This document shows, in pieces, positions 49,101 through 58,768 of a stretch of 64,000 nt of DNA. The DNA is taken from contig JARDYH010000007.1 of NCBI GenBank assembly GCA_029215795.1, positions 61,992,763-62,056,762 on the forward strand, in the 5' to 3' direction. The DNA comes from Anniella stebbinsi. Its lineage: Eukaryota; Chordata; Lepidosauria; Squamata; Anniellidae. Every line of letters starts with the position of its first letter. Positions within the stretch are counted from its first letter, which is position 1. Below the pieces are notes generated by a model that saw nothing but the letters and a program-made list of their open reading frames with translations, was not told where the DNA came from and made no database searches. The position numbers were made by a program, and so were the translations under genes.

Positions 49101-52100
49101 TGACAATCTTGCATTCCAAGCCCAGATCCAAAAACCTCCGTCAGGCATGATTGGGGACTTGCATCCAACCCATGACAATTTACTGACGTGACGGACAAGA
49201 AGGCCCCTCTCCCTCTTCTGTGTACAAAAGCCAACTGAACTGGCAATTGAGTTTTACTTCAATCCGGGAGACGGGACATCCTTGTTTTAAAAAGCTGAAT
49301 GCCGATAAAAACCGTGGCTGGTTGGTCAAGGAAGGCTTCCTGAAAGAAAGATGTTTTCAGGAGGCACCGTAAGCAACAGTGTGCCTGACCTTCAGAAGCG
49401 GGGCGTTCCATAGAAAGGGGGCCACCATGCTGAAGACTCTTCTCTGGGTGGACTTCCAATTGAGCCATAGGTCCATGCAGAATCTCCAGGAGCAGGCCCT
49501 CTGACGACCTCAGTGAGCAGGCAGATTGATAGGAGCAAAAGTGCTCTCTCGGGTCTTCTGATCCCAAGTTGTTTAGGGCTTTGTGCACCAGTACCAAAAC
49601 TTTAACCTGCCCCGGAAGCCAATAGACACCAGTGATGTACCCCCTTTTTAATATATTTAATATGGAAGGGCTTCTTCAGTATTCGATCACATCTACATTT
49701 TTTTATTCACTCGCTTATATATTTCAATCCAAAGCAGGAACTCCTTTAAAAATAAGTTGTCGTTGTTGTTAATATTATTATTATTAATAATAGCAATATT
49801 TTTTAAAAGCACAGGCAGCACAGATGGTTTAAAGTCAGATTAAAAGTTTGTCTTATAATTTTGCCTGACATGCTTGTTGAGTTCTTTTTATTTAAGAGAC
49901 TGAAATCTTCCTTTTCGTTTTCTAAATTCTTATTCCAGATCGCACAATGGACCCAGGGATTCTAGCTGGAAAGAGCTACCTTGATCTGCTGCAGAGTGAT
50001 GTTGACCCTTCACTTCTGTATAAGCACATTGAAGAGACAGCTGAGATTCCCACAGGTCGTTAGTCATAACATTTAAAAAAAAACACTTTTATTTCTTTTT
50101 TTAAAAAAAATTCCATAACGTTTGATTGAGTTTGGGGGAGTTTCTTGCCGGCTTCATTAAGCAATATTGCTAAAATAAGCATACTGGGCAAGTTTAAAGT
50201 ATACAAAGGACTTTGCATACATGAGCCTAGTAAATTTTGCAAGAACCCTGCAAGGTAGGTTTATTTATTTATTTATTTTATTACATTTATTTACTGCCCC
50301 ACAGCCGAAGCTCTCTGGGCGGTTTACAAAAATTAAAAACATTGAACATTTAAAAACCAGTATACAAAAATTAAAACCATAAAAGCCTAAAAACAAACTA
50401 CATATCTTTTAAAACTGTCCAGGGGTCAGTTTAAAAAAGCTCCACATATGCTGTTAAATGGCTGGGAGAAGAGAAAGTCTTCACCTGGCACCGAAAAAAT
50501 GACAGTGTTGGCGCCAGATGAGCCTCGTTGGGGAGATGGTTCCATAGTTGGGGGGCCACCGCTGAAAAGGCCCTCTCCCTTGTTGCCATCCTCCGAGGAA
50601 AGAAGCCCCCTTCACTCTTCTTTTGAGAGGGGGTGTATTTGAGAGATGGTGAAGTTGTGGGGAGGACATGGGTGGAGCAGGAAAGTAGCCTCCAAGTAGA
50701 GTTTTTAGTAGGGATGTGCACTGACCCCCCGGATCGGATCGGATAGCGGATCGGAATCGGACCTGGGGGGTCGGATCGGATCGGATCGGATCGGAGGCTG
50801 GTCGGATCGGATCGGACCAGATGTCCGATCCGGATCGGACGCCATTTTGAATGCTTTTTCCCATAGCCAAGTATTGTTTTACAAAAATGCCTATAACTTT
50901 TTCATTTTTAAAGATAGAAGGATGAAACTTGGGCACATTGTAGACTGGTTAGGGGTAGTTATCTGTGAGAAATTTCAGAAAGATTGGTGCATGCATTTTG
51001 TGGCAATTAATTTTTTAATAAATACCCAGGAATGCCTATAACTTTGTCATTTTTAAAGTTACACACATGAAACTTTGCCACATTGTAGGGGGTACCTTGG
51101 GACCTATGTGTGTGAAATTTCAGAAACGTAGGTGCTTGTCTTGTGTGGCAATTAATTTTTAGAAAAATGGGTAGTAGTGGGGTAAATACAGTTACGCCTC
51201 CCATTTTTTTATTTTTGAAGATACAAACAGGAAACTTGGGCACATTACAGGTACCACTTGCCTTGATATGTGTGTGAAATTTCAGAAACATTGGAGCTTT
51301 CCTTGTGTGGCAATTAATTTTTGAAACAATGAGGAAAGAAACACCTATAACTTTGTCATTTTTAAAGTTACACACATGAAACTTTGCCACATTGTAGGTG
51401 CTACCTTGGGACCCATGTGTGTGAAATTTCGGAAACGTAGGTGCTTGCCTTGTGTGGCAATTAATTTTTTAATAAATACCCAGGAATGCCTATAACTTTG
51501 TCATTTTTAAAGTTACACACATGAAACTTTGCCACATTGTAGGCGGTACCTTGGGACCTATGTGTGTGAAATTTCGGAAACGTAGGTGCTTGCCTTGTGT
51601 GGCAATTAATTTTAGAAAAATGGGTAGTGGTGGGGTAAATACAGTTACGCCTCCCACTTTTTTATTTTTGAAGATACAAACAGGAAACATGGGCACATTA
51701 CAGGTACCACTTGGCTTGATATGTGTGTAAAATTTCAGACAGCTGGGTCCAGGCATGTGGTGGCAAGGTATTTTTGAAACAATGAGGAAAGAAACGCCTA
51801 TAACTTTTTTATTTTAAAAGTTAGAAGTCTGAACATTGCTCACTTTGTAGATGGGTTAGGGGTAGATATGTGTCAGAAATTTCAGAATTATAGGTCCAGG
51901 CATTTGATGGCTATGGAATTTTTAAATTACATGTTTCAAAAAAATTTCTACAGAGGCCAGGTCTTCCCCTCCCGCTTCCCGCGAAGAAAAGGAAACACTC
52001 TCTCGTCTCGATCCCTTTGATCCTTGCTAGTAGTATCCATTACAGGGCTCGTGTTTCCTTTCCTACTTTCACTTTTCACTTTGTACTCAAGCAGACACGA

Positions 52101-55100
52101 GCCCTGTAATGGATACTACCAAGGATCAAAGGGATCGAGACCAGAGTGATCCTTCCTTGCACGCATGGCTGCAAAACTCAGCTAGGCTCAGCCGTTCTGC
52201 TTGATAAGTGAAAGTAGGAAAGGAAACACGAGCCCTGTAATGGATACTACTAGCAAGGATCAAAGGGATCGAGACGAGAGAGTGTTTCCTTTTCTTCGCG
52301 GGAAGCGGGAGGGGAAGACCTGGCCTCTGTAGAAATTTTTTTGAAACATGTAATTTAAAAATTCCATAGCCATCAAATGCCTGGACCTATAATTCTGAAA
52401 TTTCTGACACATATCTACCCCTAACCCATCTACAAAGTGAGCAATGTTCAGACTTCTAACTTTTAAAATAAAAAAGTTATAGGCGTTTCTTTCCTCATTG
52501 TTTCAAAAATACCTTGCCACCACATGCCTGGACCCAGCTGTCTGAAATTTTACACACATATCAAGGCAAGTGGTACCTGTAATGTGCCCAAGTTTCCTGT
52601 TTGTATCTTCAAAAATAAAAAAATGGGAGGCGTAACTGTATTTACCCCACTACTACCCATTTTTCTAAAAATTAATTGCCACACAAGACAAGCACCTACG
52701 TTTCTGAAATTTCACACACATAGGTCCCAAGGTACCCCCTACAATGTGGCAAAGTTTCATGTGTGTAACTTTAAAAATGACAAAGTTATAGGCATTCCTG
52801 GGTATTTATTAAAAAATTAATTGCCACAAAATGCATGCACCAATCTTTCTGAAATTTCTCACAGATAACTACCCCTAACCAGTCTACAATGTGCCCAAGT
52901 TTCATCCTTCTATCTTTAAAAATGAAAAAGTTATAGGCGTTTTTGTAAAACAATACTTGGCTATGGGAAAAAGCATTCAAAATGGCGTCCGATCCGGATC
53001 GGATCGGATCGGATCGGAGGTTGTCCGGATCGGATCGGATCGGATTTTCCCGATTTTGGGTCGGATCGGATTCGGATCGTGGATCGGATCCGATCCGATG
53101 CACACCCCTAGTTTTTAGTTTATTATTGCAGTGATTTAGGCCAGGTTTACACCAAGCAGGATATGACTCTTTGAAAACGGTTTGAAAACTGTAGGTGGAG
53201 CGTGTCCTGCCTGGGCCCCAACAGTTGTCACTACCATTATAAACTGTTTTAAAGCAGCAGTGTAGATCCTGCCTTAGTGTGATTGCTATTTTTTAAAAGA
53301 AGAAGAAGAAGAAGAAGAAGAAGAAGAAGAAGAAGAAGAAGAAGAACAAGAACAAGAAGACCTGTTGGGTTGCACCAGCACCAAGTAGTTCAGCCTGCAA
53401 CACATTTATATTAACCCTCCATAGCTGCTTCCTCTTCTTCTGTCCCCCTCCAATTCCAAGCAGCCTAATGGTCTCAAATGATGGGCCAGCTTTCCCTTTT
53501 CAAAGTACTGCTGAGTCCTCCCTGTTTCCCCAAGAGCTGCAACGTTCCAGGGACAGCATATGACCCCAGGTTTGAATTTCTGTGGAGGAGAGAGAGAGAG
53601 AGCACACTGGAAGGGAGATACGCGGCTTTGGAGTGGGTGGATGCTAATATTTGTTTCATTTCAAATCTAGAAGTGGAGCATAAGTAAAAGCAAATGACAG
53701 GCATTTCTGCAAAGCCTCCGAGCTTTGTAGAAGGGAGGGATTCCACCCGACTTCTCAAGGGACCATTTGAGAGGCAGGAGAGTTAATGGCTTCTGCCTCC
53801 GCCATAACCATGGGGCAGCAGGTACACAGGGGTCCTTGGGTCAGTTCCTCCCCATCCCATGCTTTATCTCTGTGTGGTTTTAACTTGGAAATTCTGGGTA
53901 TTGTTTACCTGATGGAGTGTCTATCTCAACATGAACTTAACTGTATACTACGCTTAGCATTTAGGGTCCTCCTTAACATGCTTCCTCCAAAGGAGGTTCT
54001 GAAAGTGGAAACGAGGAGGGCCTTCTCAGTGGTGACCCCCCCATTATGGAATGTTCTCCCCAATGAGGCCCGCCTGGCACCAACATTGTTATCTTTTTCG
54101 GCGCCAAGTTAAGACCTTTCTCTTTTCTCGGGCATTTGGCAGCATATGATGAGCTTTTTATTTTATTTTTTTAATCAGGTCCTGGATTTGTCTAATGGCT
54201 GGTGGTTTAAAGTTACTGTTAGATATACTTTGTCTCTGTGTGTGCTGTGTCTGCTCACATGGTTTTATGTCAATGTTTTTACACTTTTTTAAAAAAAGTG
54301 GCTTTAAAGTAGCAGTACCCCCAAGTTGAGGGTGCCATAATGTCCCCAGGTGATGATGCACAATGTATGTCTGTGCATGTTTACTCAATGTGTTCAGTTG
54401 TGTAAATGCGAGCAGGATGGCAGCCTTCATTCTGCCTGCGGAGGGCGGGGCGGACCTCCAAGAGGGCAGAGTCCAAGGCGGTGAATTCCAAAGGCCGAAA
54501 ACCGAACGAGAGCCCTGTGCTGGGAGGTATCCAGCCTGTCCGCCTCCCATCATAAATGAAGATGGATTGGCTCAGGGAGGTGTTGCAGCTGCTGGCAGAC
54601 CCAACTCTCCCCCCCCTTCCCACCATGCAGCCTGGCCTTCGTAGTCCTCCACTGGGGAGGGAGATGCTGGTGGGGGGGAAACCTTCTTCGCCTCCTCTGA
54701 GGGTAACCTTAAGCCTGGATTTCCTAATTTCAAAGGAAAGCGGTTGGATCGGTGGGAAGAGGGTTGGAAGAGGTGTACTGGAAGAAGGAGGGCATGGATG
54801 GGATGCAGTTTTCTCCCCTCTCCCATAATTCTGGCACCCAATGGGGTCATCATCCCGCGAATCTGAACGGCAGGAGACTCAGGACAGATCCAAGGAAGGC
54901 CCTTCTTCACACTGGCACAGGGTGATGGCCACCCGCTTGGGTGGCTTTGAAAGGGGGTGAGACAAATCCAGGCAAGATCAAGCTATCAATGGCTACTAGC
55001 CTCGTTTGGGTTTGGGGTCCTGTCCCCTCCCATTTGGGTTTCTCCCCCTAATTTTTTTTTCTTTTTTGTACTTCTGCAAACCTCAGTCTCCCCCCCAACG

Positions 55101-56356
55101 CTTTCTGATGCCTCCCTCATGCATGTGGATGATTCCATTTTGGCTACCTACGTTTGCCTCGGCACTCACACCTGAACATCGGGACTAGAAGGAATCGTTT
55201 CACTCTATTCATGCCTTGTTTGTTTGCTTGTTTACTCTAGATCAACCTGCTGACATGATCAGCGAAGATCAAGACAACAACCCAGATGTCTTTTACACCG
55301 TGGAAAGTGATGAGAGTGGTGAAGAGGTTTGCCGGTGTTCGAATACAGGAGAGGCTTATGATAAAATCGGTAGGTAGCTTGGCATGTAGCAGTAGGGAAG
55401 AGGTGGCTGAGGTTCCATTTGCCTCTTTGTTTATTCTAGGGCATTGTGGGTGTTTTCGGGTGCCTTTCAGCCAAAGTCTTTGCAGGTGGCTCACGAGGAA
55501 TAATTATAATAATAATAATAAAATAAATCAACGTGTTTGTTTGTTTACACTGTTTTCCTGCTTATGCAATCAAAGTGGCATCCCGATGTCAAAAACACTG
55601 TTAAAAGACTGAAAACCAATCTAAAACACAAAGGATTGGTCAGTTGCACTAAAACAGCATGGAAATGAATGAAACTGCAGAAAAAAGGCCTTAATCAAAT
55701 GTCTGCCTGAGTTTTTAGTTGCTGTCTAAAATCAGTTAGAAAGAGGGCTTTTGGGATTTCCTATTTCCTCAGGAAGGGAATTCCATAATTGGTGTCACCA
55801 CCAATAGTGATTTATAGCACGCTCATGATTGGGTGCTCATGGAAGTTGGCAAGTCCATTATGCATCACCATTAACAACCAGGATGCCTCCCGTGCTATCC
55901 CCTGGAAATCACACATTTGGAAAAACCACAGATAACGTGGTACTATCCAGAACAAGCGGGGACTCTCCACCGCTAGATGGCGCTGTCTCATTAAAACACA
56001 ATAGGGCCTTTCCAAGAAGGGAACAAATCAGGTGGTTGTGTGTGAAGGAATGTACCATGATGATGGAATTACTGCAAGGAGGAAAGCCACAAGATTTTTC
56101 CTGTATGTAGAGAAGTTCCAAGGCTCCTGCTTCCTGCAGTTTGAATTTCTAGTAAGAGCCAGTCAGTTCTATCTGTAAATGAAACATACAACTAACAATA
56201 ATCACAGTACTATGCTAACACAGCAGCAAGAAAATAATAATAAAAGTAAGGGAAATGCTATATAAGTGACTTTTAAAACAAGAAGATAAAAACAAAACAG
56301 CAAAATAAAAAAATCACCTATTAAAAGCTCAGGAGGAAAACTGCCTTCACCCAGTG

Positions 56357-56396
<40 letters not shown>

Positions 56397-58694
56397 TCAC
56401 CCACCCACCCACACCACTTTATCTGCTAAAGAGCCATCAAGGCGGTGTACAACAATGAAACCCCTCAACAATAAAACTGAAATCTGCACATTAAAAAAAG
56501 GCTTAATTGAGAAGATGCACTTTTACATCCTCTCTAAAGGGTGTAAAGAGATCAGCAACATCGGCCCCCTCCACAAGGATGCGCTTTTGCGCCCGGTTCG
56601 GGGATTATGCGCATTTTCGCGGAGGCGCATTTACGCCTAATCCCTCTGCACGGGAGGCGGCGAGAAGCGGCGAAGCGCATTAAAAGATGCCCAAAAAGCA
56701 CTTTACAGGTAGTTAATGCGCATAATCGCTTGTTCACACAGCGAAAATGCGCTTTAACGGCCGGAGCAAAATAAAAGTCGCTATTTAACGCGCGTTCGAA
56801 AATGCGCATTATTGGGGAGATAACGCGCCTGTACGCCCGTTTTGCGCTCCGCTCGTGTGTAGGTAAAATTTATAATGAGCCTTCAAGGCTCATTAAACGT
56901 CTCGTGTGGAGGAGGCCATCAGCACCAGGTGAGTCTCCCTGGGAAGGGGATTCCACAACTGAGGTCCACCCCCCCCCTGACCCCAGGGGAGGCTGCTGGC
57001 TCCAATTTCAGTGGGTCGGAAACTCCATTCTAGGTTTTAGTTACAACCAGCCAGAAGTCTAAAGGAGCTATCTAAGGTGCTGGACTCATTTTGTGGGTAT
57101 GATTCAGCACCTTGGATAGCGCCATCATCATCATCATCATCATCATCATCATTATTATTATTATTATTATTCAGGACCATTGGCCATGCTGGCTGAGGCT
57201 AATGGGAGTTGAAGTCCAAAACATCTGCAGGGCACCAGGTTGGTGAAGGCTGGTGTAATCTAGATTGTCAGGCCGAACTGATTTCAGTAGTGGAAATGAC
57301 AACAGAAGCTGTGAGTGTTGATTTGCTGAGCTGCTGTGATATCACAGAAGAGTCTCTGGCTGCATTCCTCTGATTCTACAAAGAGGGGCATGGCAGGCTG
57401 GTGAAGCAGAATGAGGGAGGCAGATGAATCACAGTTGCCCACGAAGGCGGGACTGATGGGGCAGCTAAGAGGAGAAAGTTGGAAGAGGAGCATAGTCCAA
57501 AAACAAAGGACGGAGTAAGAGAAGAAAGGATGGCAGAGTCTGGAAGCGAGAAAACACCTCCAGGAGACATGCGCTAGATATAGCTAGGAATGCAGAGATA
57601 AATAGCTAGGAATGCAGCGATAAGAGGAGCCAAGGTCTTGCTACAGGGTTGGAATAAACAGGTAAATTGTTGGTTGCAGACCTAGAAGCTAGGTGTATTA
57701 TGCCATTCCTGCCAGCTCTTTATTATGCTGGGGAATAGATGGCGGGGAAGCCCTGGGAACTCTGAACTCACTTGACTCCCTGCAATGGTCGGAATCGGAT
57801 GTGCAAAGGAAGCAAGTGTAGCTGTGCTGTCGCTCTCCGTGAGCATAATTTATGCAAACCACGGAATTCTGCTGTGGTCGGAGCAGAATTCTGAAAACTC
57901 TTTAGCTGACATGGGCAAGGGTGGGCCCAGGGGCCGGTCCTTCCGTGAAAGGCTTGGGCTTCTGGACAAGAAGAACTCGCACCGCCCAGTGGCTCATGTC
58001 CCACCCCACCTCTCCTCTTCCTCTTTAGCTGCATTGGCTGAATACTTGCTGAAAGACAAGCAAGAAGAACCGGTGGAGGAACTTTTTGGTAAGCTTCCTA
58101 CCTGTCCTTCATCGCCCGTGGGTTCCAGGAGCTGATCAAAGCGGTAAATTTGGGGTGCATGCGCAGGGACCTCTCTCAGGGCACACGGTGGTTCTGACCT
58201 GTGGGTATGATCCAGCAGAACACTGGCCAGCACAGGACCCATCGGAACGAATGGAAGCTGCTCAAGAGCTTGGCAGGGTCTGGTGCGGGGGAATGTCTGG
58301 CTGGATTGTGCCCCATTTAAATTAGTGGCTGGAGGAGGGCCATTTGGATTGTCTGCCTCAAGCAGCAAAAAAAAAATTGCTCCTTCTCTTCCCTTTATGG
58401 TCTCTCCTGCTTCAGAACTGTAAGCTCCTTGCAGGCAGAGACCAGTCCTTGTTGCTCTTCTTGTGTTTTTGCTTTTGTTTCTCTGCAAATCTCCATGGCC
58501 TTGGATTGACTTTTTGAAAATAAGAACCACAACAATCAGGCTCACAGCTTGAGGTTTTATTGTACCCTGACTTATTGCATATATCTATCTCCATGTTGCT
58601 GGGGGGGGTTGCACCCTTTGAATGCCAGAGCCTTATCTTCCCCGAGCCCCTCAAAAGGTACACATTTCTCTGTTGGGAAAATGTATCCATAGGG

Positions 58695-58768
<74 letters not shown>

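Larger units (their letters stand above)
43795..49938. other. CIITA intron 2
   Basis: Contains LINE tails at 45410-45600, about 46380-46830, 48715-48960 and 49280-49620, unit-type repeats near 44089 and 47049, a GT tract (44652-44671), and the 367-bp element at 47463-47829. No further exon was seen. Confidence 0.5.
50709..53110. mobile_element. Foldback hAT-like DNA element (2.4 kb)
   Basis: The ends are TAGGGATGTGCA (left) and TGCACACCCCTA (right), flanked on both sides by the 8-bp repeat GTTTTTAG (50701-50708 and 53111-53118), as hAT transposons make. Subterminal CGGAT-type pentamer arrays lie at about 50728-50840 and 52985-53100. The arms are long inverted repeats (left about 1366 bp, right about 904 bp) around a loop of about 130 bp near 52075-52206. 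The arms consist of 141-160 bp units sharing CCTATAACTTTGTCATTTTT and GTGTGAAATTTCAGAAA. No transposase domain is visible, so it is non-autonomous. Confidence 0.85.
50056..55240. other. CIITA intron 3
   Basis: Dominated by an L2-like LINE (50265-50700), the foldback hAT-like element with its duplicated target (50701-53118), a GAA microsatellite, and LINE fragments at 53860-54160 and 54800-55005. Confidence 0.65.
55370..58028. other. CIITA intron 4
   Basis: Contains a repeat near 55820-56130 related in style to the 39390 copy, a TA tract, the GCGCAT element, a CAT/ATT microsatellite and a unit-type repeat near 57170-57255. No exon seen. Confidence 0.5.

Noticed and set aside
51007..52820. Long open frames in both arms of the foldback element with repeating KFHTH and IFKN motifs (e.g. 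51007-51390 minus, 52524-52820 plus)
   Set aside because: They are translations of stop-poor minisatellite units; unit lengths are not multiples of three, frames shift between units, and no known domain appears.
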